Positions 9,036-18,402 are shown, counted from the first letter of the stretch. The stretch is DNA of 64,000 nt from Candidatus Sulfidibacterium hydrothermale (GCF_020149915.1 NZ_CP083760.1:2604001-2668000); one strand, 5' to 3'. The notes: generated by a model from the letters alone, not told the origin. Numbers and translations are program-made.

Positions 9036-9061
9036 AATTTATTACGCATGCGTAATAAATT
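9036..9061. promoter_or_regulatory. Perfect 26-bp palindrome upstream of the octahaem cytochrome gene
   Basis: The half-site AATTTATTACGCA is followed directly by its exact reverse complement, with no loop. The absence of a spacer and of a T-run makes a DNA-binding site more likely than a terminator. It lies about 100 bases before the start at 9164. A shorter palindrome, TTGAATTATCAA, overlaps its right edge at 9060-9071. A possible -7 box TAGATTTG follows at 9129-9136. Confidence 0.6.
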
Positions 9062-9163
9062 GAATTATCAATCCTATTTAAATGTATTACAAATAATTGA
9101 TTAGGCTAACATTATGATAGAAGTTTAATAGATTTGCAGCATATTCCAGAAAAGAAATAACCT

Positions 9164-10828
9164 ATGAAAAAGTTTTTCGAAATTATCCTGATTATAATTG
9201 TCCCCTGGATTGTAATCTTTTGGATTGTTTTTACCTATAACAGCGATAAGGACAGGGACTATTATTCCGAGAAGAAGATCGAGATCAAACGCGACTCGAT
9301 TCCGGTAGACCACTCGAAGTTTGCTGTATTGCAGCAAAAGTTTAAAACACCGCAAGACATGACCAAAGCTTGTTTAAGCTGTCATAATGGACGCGGTAAA
9401 GAGTTCATGAAAACTCCGCACTGGCTTTGGTTGCAAAAGGACACCATTCCGGGAAGAGGTGTTTTTGAACTGGGGAAAAGGAACCTGATGAACGATTTTT
9501 GTATCGGCATCAACTCTAACGAGAACCTCTGTTCCATGTGTCATGCCGGTTACGGTTATTCCAACAAGAATTTCGACTTCCACAACCAAAATAATATTGA
9601 CTGTGTGGTTTGTCACGATAACACGGGAACCTACCACAAATCCAATCCCTGTAAAGGAGCCAATAATCCGAAAGCGGGTTTGCCGGCACTGGGAGTAGAT
9701 TTGAATTACGTAGCCCAACATGTAGGCCCGCCACACAAACGCAATTGTGGTCAGTGTCACTTTGTTGGTGGTGGTGGCAATAATGTAAAACACGGCGACT
9801 TGGAAATGGGGCTGTTGCATTGTACCCGTAATGTAGATGTACACATGGCCTCCAAAGGAAAAGATGCCGAAAATTTACGTTGCCAGGATTGTCATAAAAC
9901 GGAAAACCATAATATTACCGGACATTTATATACGGTAGCATCGTCGGCACACAACCGGGCTACCTGTGTAGAATGTCACACTTCTCATCCGCACAAAAGC
10001 AAACTGTTAAATAACCACTTCAAAACCGTTGCTTGCCAGACCTGTCATATTCCTGAATACGCCAAAATGGCTCCGACCAAAATTATCTGGGACTGGTCAA
10101 CAGCAACCAAAATGAACAAAAACGGAAAACCGATTTTTGATAAAGTCTTGCATAAAGACACCACCTATACTTATGACGGAAGAGTTTACAAACACGTGGA
10201 AATTCAGTTCGACTCCCGTCACGGAACCGCTGTCTTTAAAAAAGATGTAAAACCTGAATATGTGTGGTTCAATGGAACTGCTAACCATCACTTGTTGCAT
10301 GACAAAATTAAAGACACTACAAAAGTATTGGTTCTTAACCCATTATTCGGATCTTATCAGGATAATGTGAATCCGGCTGACCCGAAACATCCTTCAAAAA
10401 TATGGCCGGTAAAAATCATGCGCGGAAAACAACCGTTTGATCCGGTGAACGATATTCTGATTCAACCCATGCTGGCTAGCCGTATTAAAGGAAGCGGAGC
10501 GCTTTGGGCCGATTTCAACTGGAACGAATCTGCCGCTCATGGTATGAAATATATCGGACTTCCTTACAGCGGACATTATTCATTCCTGAAAACAGAAACC
10601 ATGTGGCCTCTGAACCACGAAGTTTCTCCGGAAGACAAAGCCCTGCAGTGCACCGATTGCCACAATGCGCAGGACAGCCGTCTGAAAAATCTGACCGGTT
10701 TTTATCTCCCGGGAAGAGATCATAACTCACTGCTCGACCATGCTGGTATGATCTTTATCATCCTGGTACTTATTGGCGTAAGCGTTCACGGCTTCTTAAG
10801 GATTGTTAGCAACAAAAAAAATAATTAA
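9164..10828 (+). CDS. Octahaem c-type cytochrome, tetrathionate reductase (Otr) family
   Basis: A 554-residue protein. Residues 3-25 are a hydrophobic anchor or uncleaved signal, and a second hydrophobic segment lies near the C-terminus (MIFIILVLIGVSVHGFL). Between them are eight CXXCH haem sites: CLSCH, CSMCH, CVVCH, CGQCH, CQDCH, CVECH, CQTCH and CTDCH. Haem number, anchor and the cytochrome b561 gene that follows fit the octahaem tetrathionate reductase family described from Shewanella. Such enzymes reduce tetrathionate in vitro and also nitrite or hydroxylamine, so the true substrate is open. It is expected to face the periplasm and take electrons from the next gene's product, 14 bases downstream. 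Confidence 0.85.
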   Translation: MKKFFEIILIIIVPWIVIFWIVFTYNSDKDRDYYSEKKIEIKRDSIPVDHSKFAVLQQKFKTPQDMTKACLSCHNGRGKEFMKTPHWLWLQKDTIPGRGVFELGKRNLMNDFCIGINSNENLCSMCHAGYGYSNKNFDFHNQNNIDCVVCHDNTGTYHKSNPCKGANNPKAGLPALGVDLNYVAQHVGPPHKRNCGQCHFVGGGGNNVKHGDLEMGLLHCTRNVDVHMASKGKDAENLRCQDCHKTENHNITGHLYTVASSAHNRATCVECHTSHPHKSKLLNNHFKTVACQTCHIPEYAKMAPTKIIWDWSTATKMNKNGKPIFDKVLHKDTTYTYDGRVYKHVEIQFDSRHGTAVFKKDVKPEYVWFNGTANHHLLHDKIKDTTKVLVLNPLFGSYQDNVNPADPKHPSKIWPVKIMRGKQPFDPVNDILIQPMLASRIKGSGALWADFNWNESAAHGMKYIGLPYSGHYSFLKTETMWPLNHEVSPEDKALQCTDCHNAQDSRLKNLTGFYLPGRDHNSLLDHAGMIFIILVLIGVSVHGFLRIVSNKKNN

Positions 10829-10842
10829 AAAATCTTTGACTT

Positions 10843-12375
10843 ATGAAAAGGGTATTAATTTATAAACGATACGAACGGTTTTGGCACTGGACACAGGCTG
10901 CATTGATTTTGTTGCTCGCTTTAACAGGTTTTGAAGTTCATGGTGTTTATCACCTCTTCGGATACGAACAAGCCGTGCTTTTTCACCGCAACCTTGCCTG
11001 GGCTTTCATTATCCTGATTGTCTTTACCCAATTTTGGAATCTGACCACCGGCGAATGGCGGCAGTATATTCCTTCTACCAAAATGTTGAAAGCGCAAATT
11101 GAATATTATATCACCGGTATTTTCCGGCATGCGCCTCACCCCACACGAAAAACAGTATACAACAAATTTAATCCGTTACAACGTCTGACTTATCTCGGGC
11201 TTCGCATTCTGATTATTCCGGTTGTCGTTTTTAGTGGTTTGCTATACATGTACTATGTTTATATTGTTAACCACGGCGCCATACATGATTTAGGCCCCAT
11301 TGCCTATCTGCACACTGCCGGAGCTTTTCTGTTGCTCGGTTTTGTGATCGGCCATGTTTATCTGACCACCACAGGTCACCGGCCGTTATCAGCTATCAAG
11401 GCGATGATCACCGGTTGGGAAGAAATGTCGGATGAAGACGCCGAAATTGCACTGGAAGAAAATCTGAAAGTAGCTCTGATCGAAAGCCGTAAAGGAATTA
11501 GCGGACGCGGTTCTATTGAAAAAGAAGGAATGTTTGAACATGCTTTCGAAGATGTAGTGGAAAAACTGGGAATCGATACCGAATCAACCCGGTTACGCGA
11601 AAAACTGCTGAAATCGAATGTGGGTTACTTCCGTATTAACAAAGACGGAAACTACGAAGAAGTAAACGATGTATGGCTGAACCTGTACAAATGTGTAGAT
11701 AAAAACAGCGTAATCGGTTCACATGTAACAAAAGACAGAACCCCGGAAGGAAAAGAGAAAATCATGAAACTGGTGAACCGCGTACTATCCGGCGAAACCA
11801 TTACCGGCGAACGGGTAGAACGTGTTTGTAAAGATGGTTCTATCGGATACCATACCGTTTCAGCAGCTCCTTATTACGATAAAGACGGAAATATTATCGG
11901 AGTGGAAGGCTTTATTATGGATATTACCGCTCAGGTAGAAGCCGAAAAAGCCCTCGAAAAGAAAATCGCCTCCGGAGATAAAAACGATGACTTTTACAAA
12001 ATGATGAAATCGTCAAAAGAAGTAGGCTATTACCGGATCGACAAAGACGGTTTTTATCAGGATGTAAATGACACTTATGTCAAATTGTATAAATACGATT
12101 CAAAAGATGAAATTATCGGGAAACATTATTCTCTGAGCCGGACTAAAGAGGATTTTGAAGCCCTGAAAAAATCATTTGAACGGGTACTCAAAGGGGAAAC
12201 CATTCCGTTTGGTATCACCCGCCGGTATTGTAAAGATGGTTCTATCGGCTATCACCATATCACCATGACTCCGGTTTACGAAAATGGTAAAATCGTAGGC
12301 GTGGAAGGCTTTATTGTAGATAAAACCGATAAAAAACTTGCCGAAGAAGAACTTAAAGCAAGTGGACAGGTTTAA
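10843..12375 (+). CDS. Cytochrome b561-type membrane subunit fused to two PAS domains
   Basis: A 510-residue protein. Residues 1-195 form a b561/Ni-Fe-hydrogenase-type cytochrome b with four membrane segments; candidate haem ligands are His15 (FWHWTQAA), the His in LFHRNLAW, and those in AYLHTAG and IGHVYLTTTGH. After a charged linker come two tandem PAS domains of similar sequence, each with a GYFRI/GYYRI start, a CKDGSIGYH core and a VEGFI end. No kinase, cyclase or DNA-binding output follows. The b561 part probably passes quinol electrons to the octahaem cytochrome. The cytoplasmic PAS pair could sense redox state, or gate or recruit a partner. A terminator follows at 12400. Confidence 0.85.
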   Translation: MKRVLIYKRYERFWHWTQAALILLLALTGFEVHGVYHLFGYEQAVLFHRNLAWAFIILIVFTQFWNLTTGEWRQYIPSTKMLKAQIEYYITGIFRHAPHPTRKTVYNKFNPLQRLTYLGLRILIIPVVVFSGLLYMYYVYIVNHGAIHDLGPIAYLHTAGAFLLLGFVIGHVYLTTTGHRPLSAIKAMITGWEEMSDEDAEIALEENLKVALIESRKGISGRGSIEKEGMFEHAFEDVVEKLGIDTESTRLREKLLKSNVGYFRINKDGNYEEVNDVWLNLYKCVDKNSVIGSHVTKDRTPEGKEKIMKLVNRVLSGETITGERVERVCKDGSIGYHTVSAAPYYDKDGNIIGVEGFIMDITAQVEAEKALEKKIASGDKNDDFYKMMKSSKEVGYYRIDKDGFYQDVNDTYVKLYKYDSKDEIIGKHYSLSRTKEDFEALKKSFERVLKGETIPFGITRRYCKDGSIGYHHITMTPVYENGKIVGVEGFIVDKTDKKLAEEELKASGQV

Positions 12376-12399
12376 TTCCTGTATAAAACATAATTTCTG

Positions 12400-12434
12400 A
12401 AAAAAGGAGATCCATAACGGGTCTCCTTTTTTAT
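12400..12434 (+). terminator. Rho-independent terminator after the b561-PAS gene
   Basis: The inverted repeat AAAAAAGGAGA with TCTCCTTTTTT, a loop of about 10 bases, followed by TTATTTT. It lies 25 bases after the stop and ends the octahaem cytochrome operon. Confidence 0.8.
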
Positions 12435-12580
12435 TTTACCACATTGTAATCTGTTTGCGGGCAGTAAGCCAAACAAAAAGGGATAAGCCGTAAAAATTCT
12501 TTGCCACGCCAAAAAAGTAATCCGGTATTAAACTTTGTTAAAAAAATATTACTCTTAAGCAAAAGGGAATAATTTTTAAT

Positions 12581-12588
12581 TACTTTTG
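12581..12588 (+). promoter_or_regulatory. -7 promoter box TACTTTTG of the flavoprotein gene
   Basis: An exact match to the Bacteroidota -7 consensus TAnnTTTG, 37 bases before the ATG at 12625. No clear -33 TTTG lies at the expected 19-21 bases upstream. Confidence 0.5.
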
Positions 12589-12624
12589 CATTGTTAATTA
12601 TTTAACAATTTAAATCTGTTCAAA

Positions 12625-13989
12625 ATGAAAAAGTACGATGTAATTATCATAGGTGCCGGGCCTTCCGGAATTGTAACCGGAGTAACCGTAAAAAAATATT
12701 TTCCGGAAAAATCAGTCCTGATGTTAACCAAAGAAGAAAAGGGATTGGTTCCCTGCGGAATTCCTTATATCTTTAACAAACTGAACTCGGTTGAGGCCGA
12801 TGCCATGGGGCCAAAACCCTTACTCGATCTGGGCGGTGAAGTAATTGTCGATGCCGTAACCGATGTGAACCTGAAAGAAAAATATGTTGTTGGCCAATCG
12901 GAAACGCGCTACGGATATGACAAACTGGTTTTTGCCACCGGCTCGATCCCGATAAAAGCCACTTTTATCAAAGGACACGATCTGGAAAATGTCTTTTACG
13001 TCAAAAAAAGCTACCAGTATATCAGCGAACTTTTTGAAAAATTACAACAGAAAAAAAGAATTGTAATTGTCGGAGGAGGATTTATTGGAGCTGAGGTGGC
13101 AGAACAACTGGCAGCATATCCCGACAAGGAGATTACCCTTATTGAAAGCGAATCGCAATGTTTTTCCAAAGCATTTTCTGTCAAACTGAGCAAAATTGCC
13201 ACAGAACAGTTGCGGAAAACCCGCGTAAATGTTCTCACCGCATCGTTGGTAAAAGAAATTGCCGGAAGCAACGGTAAAGTGGAAAAAGTTATTCTGAGTA
13301 ACGGGAAAGAAATTCCGGCAGAAGCGGTTATCCTTTCTGTTGGATACAAACCCAACACCGACCTGGCCGTTAAAGTAGGCTTACCGCTCAACGTCATGGG
13401 AGCCATTAAAGTGGACAGCTACGAAAGAACTTCCATAAAGGATGTTTGTGCCGTCGGCGATTGCTCCCAGACTATCGGATTTCTGACAGGCCGCAGCGAC
13501 CATATCATGCTGGCTTCCACCGCTACTGCCGAAGCACGGGTACTTGGCTACAACCTGTTTGGGATCCGTATCCGAAAACATTTCAAAGGAACCATTGCGG
13601 TATTTTCCACTAAAATTAACGGACTGACCATGGCTTCCGCCGGGATCAATGAAAACACGGGCAAAGATGCCCACGTTGATTTTCTGACGGCCGAATTCAC
13701 AGATGTGGACCGGCACCCGGGAACCTTACCTGATGCATCCCCCCTCACAGTGCGATTGAACTTTTCTCCCTGCGACGGAGCCATTCTGGGTGCAGAAGTT
13801 TGGGGAGGACCATCTGCCGCAGAGATCATCAACACACTAAGCCTGGCCATTCAAAAGTACATCACGGTGTACGAACTGATCTCATTCCAAATCGGCACCC
13901 ATCCATTACTTACCGGCGCACCTACCAAACCGGTAATTATTAAAGCGGCGGAAAAAGCCATTATGATGTTACGAAAAAGAGAAGATTAA
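12625..13989 (+). CDS. FAD-dependent disulfide oxidoreductase, CoA-disulfide / persulfide reductase-like
   Basis: A 454-residue flavoprotein. It has an N-terminal FAD-binding motif (IIIGAGPSG), an NAD(P)H-binding motif near residue 147 (IVIVGGGFIGAE), an FAD motif near residue 275 (DVCAVGDCSQ) and a C-terminal dimerisation domain. A single redox cysteine, Cys44 in LVPCGIPY, sits where CoA-disulfide reductases, NADH oxidases and NAD(P)H sulfur reductases carry theirs. There is no CXXXXC pair, so it is not a lipoamide or glutathione reductase. Next to a sulfur gene cluster, reduction of CoA-bound or other persulfides and polysulfide with NAD(P)H is plausible, but the substrate cannot be read from the sequence. 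Confidence 0.82.
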   Translation: MKKYDVIIIGAGPSGIVTGVTVKKYFPEKSVLMLTKEEKGLVPCGIPYIFNKLNSVEADAMGPKPLLDLGGEVIVDAVTDVNLKEKYVVGQSETRYGYDKLVFATGSIPIKATFIKGHDLENVFYVKKSYQYISELFEKLQQKKRIVIVGGGFIGAEVAEQLAAYPDKEITLIESESQCFSKAFSVKLSKIATEQLRKTRVNVLTASLVKEIAGSNGKVEKVILSNGKEIPAEAVILSVGYKPNTDLAVKVGLPLNVMGAIKVDSYERTSIKDVCAVGDCSQTIGFLTGRSDHIMLASTATAEARVLGYNLFGIRIRKHFKGTIAVFSTKINGLTMASAGINENTGKDAHVDFLTAEFTDVDRHPGTLPDASPLTVRLNFSPCDGAILGAEVWGGPSAAEIINTLSLAIQKYITVYELISFQIGTHPLLTGAPTKPVIIKAAEKAIMMLRKRED

Positions 13990-14001
13990 CCGGAAAAATA
14001 C

Positions 14002-14034
14002 AAAGGCCGTCAAGAAGTTGACGGCCTTTTTTTT
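14002..14034 (+). terminator. Rho-independent terminator after the flavoprotein gene
   Basis: A perfect 12-bp stem, AAAGGCCGTCAA with TTGACGGCCTTT, with a GAAG loop and a run of eight T. It separates convergent genes and may also act on the minus strand. Confidence 0.9.
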
Positions 14035-14050
14035 AATCTGATATTTTACA

Positions 14051-15262
14051 TTAATTGTCCACAAAATCTTTATCTCCAAAAACAGCCAGGCCGCCCAGCG
14101 AAGTTTCTTTATAAAGACTAGGCAAATCTTTTCCGGTCTGTTTCATCACACGGGTAACCGTGTCAAAACTGATAAAATGCCTGCCATCAGACAGAATAGA
14201 ATAGCGGGCTGCATCAAAAGCACGAACTGCTGCATGCACATTTCGCTCAATACAAGGGATTTGTACCAGGCCATTTACCGGATCACAAGTAAGACCAAGG
14301 TGATGTTCCAGTCCCATTTCGGCAGCATATTCAATTTGTGCCGGAGTTCCGCCGCCTATCTGCGTAGCGGCAGCCGCAGCCATGGCACAGGCCGTCCCTA
14401 CTTCGCCCTGGCATCCTACTTCAGCTCCTGAAATCGAAGCATTGTGTTTTACGATATTTCCAATCAATCCGGCCGTGGCTAACGCCCGGATAACTTTCTC
14501 GTCACTGATCTTAAAATGTTCCTGACTCATTTTTAAAACAGCCGGCAAGATACCGGCAGAACCACAAGTCGGAGCCGTAACCACCTCTCCGCCCGAAGCA
14601 TTTTCTTCTGCCACGGCAAGTGCATAGGAAAAGATCCGGCTGGTTACACGCGCATAATCTTTCAATCCCAACGATTTAGCATAATATGATGCCGCTTTTC
14701 GTTGCAATTTCAATCCGCCGGGCAATAATCCTTCGTGTTTCAATCCTTTTTCGATAGCACTTTTCATCACCTCCCAAACCTGTGCAAGATATGAGCGGAT
14801 AGGATCTCCTTCCGTTTCAAAAACCAGTTCCCAAAAAGTTTTTCCGGTTTTTTTATAATAATCCAGTACATCTTGCATATTCTCCTGTGAATAAACATGT
14901 ACGGCCTGCTGGTCTTTGGTTTGTTCATCCACAATCTTACCGCCCCCCACGCTATAAACCAGCCAAAGGTCGGCAGGCTGACCGGCATCGGCTACTTCAA
15001 AGGTCAAGGCATTGGGATGAAACGGTTTGGATTCGTTCTTTTTCCAGACAATCTCCACATGAGCCGGTTCCAATTCACGCATGACCGAAACATCGGTTAA
15101 ATGTCCTTTTCCGGTCAAGGCCAGACTACCGTAAAGCGTTACGCGGAACGAACGGGCTTCCGGATGCCGTTTTCTGTATCTTTTGGCAGCCCGCACCGGT
15201 CCCATGGTGTGGCTGCTGGAAGGCCCGCGGCCAATCCTGAATATTTCTTTAATTGATTCCAT
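14051..15262 (-). CDS. sdaA: L-serine ammonia-lyase (serine dehydratase), iron-sulfur type
   Basis: A 403-residue single-chain enzyme that converts L-serine to pyruvate and ammonia. The beta domain is at the N-terminus (IGRGPSSSHTMGP motif) and the alpha domain follows. Cysteines suited to an oxygen-labile 4Fe-4S cluster are in TAPTCGSAGILPAV, GCQGEVGTACAMA and CDPVNGLVQIPCIERN. The length and motifs are typical of bacterial fused SdaA. It is monocistronic, with the convergent flavoprotein gene on one side and a divergent patatin gene on the other. Confidence 0.95.
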   Translation of the reverse strand: MESIKEIFRIGRGPSSSHTMGPVRAAKRYRKRHPEARSFRVTLYGSLALTGKGHLTDVSVMRELEPAHVEIVWKKNESKPFHPNALTFEVADAGQPADLWLVYSVGGGKIVDEQTKDQQAVHVYSQENMQDVLDYYKKTGKTFWELVFETEGDPIRSYLAQVWEVMKSAIEKGLKHEGLLPGGLKLQRKAASYYAKSLGLKDYARVTSRIFSYALAVAEENASGGEVVTAPTCGSAGILPAVLKMSQEHFKISDEKVIRALATAGLIGNIVKHNASISGAEVGCQGEVGTACAMAAAAATQIGGGTPAQIEYAAEMGLEHHLGLTCDPVNGLVQIPCIERNVHAAVRAFDAARYSILSDGRHFISFDTVTRVMKQTGKDLPSLYKETSLGGLAVFGDKDFVDN

Positions 15263-15476
15263 TGTTTTCTCTTAAAATCGCTTTTTACAGAAACCAAAAG
15301 TAACGAAAATGCAAAAGCAGGATTACCCTTTCCGTTAATATTAACAATATTGATATATTTGCATAAATTTGTTCGTCTGGCAACCTTTTTTTGGAAAACC
15401 TGACTAAAAAACAATTAAAAACTTCACAAAAAACAGCAAACCAAAGTTACATTATCAAAGAATAAAGTCCCTGCAC

Positions 15477-17699
15477 ATGAAAAAAATTTTACTCCTTTTT
15501 GGTATTCTTTCCATTGTAATCACCGGTAACTTATACGGTCAGGTGAAGGACTCCGTTCCAACAAAACGTGTTCGTCCTAAAGTGGGATTGGTTTTAAGTG
15601 GCGGAGGGGCTAAAGGTTTTGCATACATTGGTTTATTAAAGGTTTTACAGGAAGTAAATCTTCATATTGACTATATTGGCGGAACCAGCATTGGAAGCAT
15701 CATTGGCTCTTTATATGCCGTAGGCTATGCTCCTGACACCATTGCAAAGATCATTCGTGAACAGGACTGGGACGCCCTGCTTACAGACAAAATTGAGCGG
15801 CGATACATCAATTTTGAAGACAAAGAATATGCAGAGAATTACATTATCAGCTTACCGCTAAAGAAAAAATCCGTTGCTCTGAAAGAAGCCCTCTACGAAG
15901 GTCAGGATGTGAACCTGATGCTGAATCACACCCTTAACGTGGCTTATAAAACCCGGGATTTTAATAACCTCCCCATTCCGTTTTTATGTATGGGAACCGA
16001 TTTGTTAACCGGAAAAGCCATTGAGCTCCGGTCGGGTTATCTGCCCATGGCAGTCAGGGCCAGCATGTCTATTCCCGGCTATTTTACCCCAACCTATTAT
16101 CAGGGACATTATCTTGTAGATGGTGGCGTAGTCAATAATTTTCCGGTGATTAACGTAAAAAAAGCCGGAGCACAATTCATCATCGGAGGAAATGTGCAAC
16201 AAGGACTCACCAAAGACATCAAGAAACTGGATACTTTTACCAAGATCCTTGATCAGGTTATCTCTTTCAACCGGGTGGCAGCCAACGAACAAGCCTATAA
16301 AAACACCGATCTTTTAATCAATATCAAAATGAACTATGGCATGATGGATTTCACCAAATACGATTCCATTATGGCCATTGGAGAAAGAGTAGCCCGGCAA
16401 CATTATCAGCAGCTTAAAAGGCTGGCCGATTCGCTCAATGCAATTCAATTTATTCCGGCCAACAAATGCGATGCCCGTCCGCTGGATTCCATTTACATCA
16501 ACGATATTCAGATTAACGGATTAAAACAGTTAAAGCCCCAGTTTGTTGGACATTATTTCAAAGATATTATTCATAAAAAAATCAGCTTAAAGAAATTAGA
16601 AGACAGAATCAATTACACTTACGGAACCAATTATTTCGACCATGTTTTTTATGAACTTCAGGGAGACAATGACAGTGTAAGGCTTATCCTGAATTTAAAA
16701 GAAAAAAGTCTGGGAACTATCCGCGCTTCGGTACATTACGACAACGATTATTCAGGAAGCATTCTGGTAGGGGCTACTTTCCGGAATCTGGTACGCGGCA
16801 CTAAGCTTTATACCGATGCTGTACTGGGTCCCAATCCACGATTGCGCACCTTGTTCCTGGTCGAAAATGGCCGGTCACCCGGATTGGGAATTACTACAAA
16901 TTTTTATGAATTTGATTTTGATACCTATAAAAACGATGTAAAAACCGATGAAGTAAGTTTCACCAACTTTTCGGGTGCCGTTTTTATGAATGCCACGGTA
17001 AAAAATATTTACAACTTCAGAGCAGGATTTCAATATGAATATTTCCGCTTCCGAATGCAATACGACACTACTTACGAATCGGATTTGGTTTCCAGCTTTA
17101 ACAGTTACGGAAATCTTTTCCTCTCTTTTCGTTCTGATACTTACGACAACAAACTTTATCCGCGAAGAGGATTCCAGTCTACCTTAATGGCGAAATACGT
17201 TATGCCGCTGTCGAACAGCTGGATAAAAGATGTTTTTGGAAATGCATTAATTGTCTATTTTAAATACAACCAGGCTCTTCCTATAGGACAAAAATTTTCA
17301 TTACGGCCCGGTATTTTTCTGGGAGCCACAGTACGGGGCGATAAACTACCACCGATACAAAACTTTTTTACTTTCGGCGGGCTGAACACTTCCAACTACA
17401 TTGAAAACTATCAGGATTTTACCGGGGTAAAATTTAGCCAGCAAGGAGGTCTTTATGCCGCTATATTCAAAGCCAAACTGCAATATCAGTTTGCCAAAAA
17501 ACATTACATAATTGCCCGTTGTGACCTGGGGAACAATGCCATGTCACTCGACGACCTATTTACCTCCGAAACATTCATGATCGGTTATGGAGTAACTTAC
17601 AGTTATGATAGTTTTATTGGTCCGCTGGAATTAACAATCATGAGCTCCAACCAGTGGAAAAGGTTGCAAGCTTTTATCAACATTGGTTTTTGGTTCTAA
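15477..17699 (+). CDS. Patatin-like phospholipase with C-terminal outer-membrane beta-barrel
   Basis: A 740-residue exported protein with a signal peptide (residues 1-21, ending YGQ). Residues 35-235 are a patatin domain with oxyanion loop GGGAKG, catalytic Ser71 in GGTSIGS and catalytic Asp215 in DGGVVNN. A POTRA-like stretch follows (about 340-405), then a BamA/Omp85-like 16-strand barrel that ends in an aromatic residue (NIGFWF). The architecture matches PlpD-like two-domain phospholipases. It probably acts on lipids at the cell surface or periplasm. The stop overlaps the end of the convergent regulator gene by four bases. Confidence 0.9.
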   Translation: MKKILLLFGILSIVITGNLYGQVKDSVPTKRVRPKVGLVLSGGGAKGFAYIGLLKVLQEVNLHIDYIGGTSIGSIIGSLYAVGYAPDTIAKIIREQDWDALLTDKIERRYINFEDKEYAENYIISLPLKKKSVALKEALYEGQDVNLMLNHTLNVAYKTRDFNNLPIPFLCMGTDLLTGKAIELRSGYLPMAVRASMSIPGYFTPTYYQGHYLVDGGVVNNFPVINVKKAGAQFIIGGNVQQGLTKDIKKLDTFTKILDQVISFNRVAANEQAYKNTDLLINIKMNYGMMDFTKYDSIMAIGERVARQHYQQLKRLADSLNAIQFIPANKCDARPLDSIYINDIQINGLKQLKPQFVGHYFKDIIHKKISLKKLEDRINYTYGTNYFDHVFYELQGDNDSVRLILNLKEKSLGTIRASVHYDNDYSGSILVGATFRNLVRGTKLYTDAVLGPNPRLRTLFLVENGRSPGLGITTNFYEFDFDTYKNDVKTDEVSFTNFSGAVFMNATVKNIYNFRAGFQYEYFRFRMQYDTTYESDLVSSFNSYGNLFLSFRSDTYDNKLYPRRGFQSTLMAKYVMPLSNSWIKDVFGNALIVYFKYNQALPIGQKFSLRPGIFLGATVRGDKLPPIQNFFTFGGLNTSNYIENYQDFTGVKFSQQGGLYAAIFKAKLQYQFAKKHYIIARCDLGNNAMSLDDLFTSETFMIGYGVTYSYDSFIGPLELTIMSSNQWKRLQAFINIGFWF

Positions 17700-18376
17700 C
17701 CGTTTTCTTTTATTTTCTGCAATCGCGAACGGTCCAGAATGCGAATATGCTTTCCGTGAACCGTGATAATCCCTTCTTTGGATAGCGTATTTAAAAGCCG
17801 GCTGATGGTTTCACGCGAAGTACAAACCAAATCGGCCATATCATTCCGGCTCAGAGGCAAATCATACTCATCCGAATTATAGATTTCCTCAGATAAATAG
17901 AGTAAAGTACCCGCCAGCCGGCCATATATTTGACTTTGTACCAAATGCAAACAACGATGAAACTGCTCCAGTTCATTTTTGCATACCCCCATCAAAATCT
18001 CATACGAGAATTCAGGATTAACATTCAACAACTTTTTAAAGATGTGTATATCAATGAAACAAGCCGAAGACGGCTCTAAAGCTATTGCCGAGTAATGGTT
18101 GATCTTATCACCCATAGTGGTAGGAAGCCCCAGATAGCAGGGTGCTTTTTTCAGGCGCAGGATTTGCGTTCGTTGGGGCCCTTCCATGGTCAATTTCACC
18201 AAACCCGTTTGTAAGTATATGATATTGGAAGAGAGCGCATTTTGCTTGAAAATCGTTTCTCCTTTTTTAAAAGCGGCTTCCACACAACTGCTTCCTAACA
18301 TATTCAATTCGGGAATATCCAGATTCTTCACGGCTTCCGACTTCAGCAGGCACACCGAACAACTAACTGACTTCAT
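17696..18376 (-). CDS. Crp/Fnr family transcriptional regulator
   Basis: A 226-residue regulator. A cyclic-nucleotide-binding-type beta-roll (residues 30-140) is followed by a Crp-type winged helix-turn-helix with recognition helix SRETISRLLNTL. Cys6 and Cys9 (VSCSVC) and Cys31 near the N-terminus could hold a metal or iron-sulfur cluster, as in Fnr, but this spacing is also common in other Bacteroidota Crp/Fnr proteins. The Arg-Glu-Thr-Ile-Ser-Arg series would suit a TGTGA-type half-site, and exactly such a palindrome lies upstream at 18403-18422, overlapping this gene's promoter. It is divergent from the dsrE operon and probably regulates it and itself. Confidence 0.9.
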   Translation of the reverse strand: MKSVSCSVCLLKSEAVKNLDIPELNMLGSSCVEAAFKKGETIFKQNALSSNIIYLQTGLVKLTMEGPQRTQILRLKKAPCYLGLPTTMGDKINHYSAIALEPSSACFIDIHIFKKLLNVNPEFSYEILMGVCKNELEQFHRCLHLVQSQIYGRLAGTLLYLSEEIYNSDEYDLPLSRNDMADLVCTSRETISRLLNTLSKEGIITVHGKHIRILDRSRLQKIKENG

Positions 18377-18388
18377 AAATTTTTTTTA

Positions 18389-18396
18389 CAAATGTA
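18389..18396 (-). promoter_or_regulatory. -7 promoter box of the Crp/Fnr gene
   Basis: On the minus strand TACATTTG matches the TAnnTTTG consensus, 13 bases before the start codon. The Crp/Fnr palindrome at 18403-18422 covers the spacer and -33 region, so binding there should repress this promoter. Confidence 0.55.
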
Positions 18397-18402
18397 AGAC
18401 AT

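Noticed and set aside
9060-9071. TTGAATTATCAA as an Fnr box
   Set aside because: The Fnr consensus has TTGAT-N4-ATCAA; here the two halves are two bases too close.
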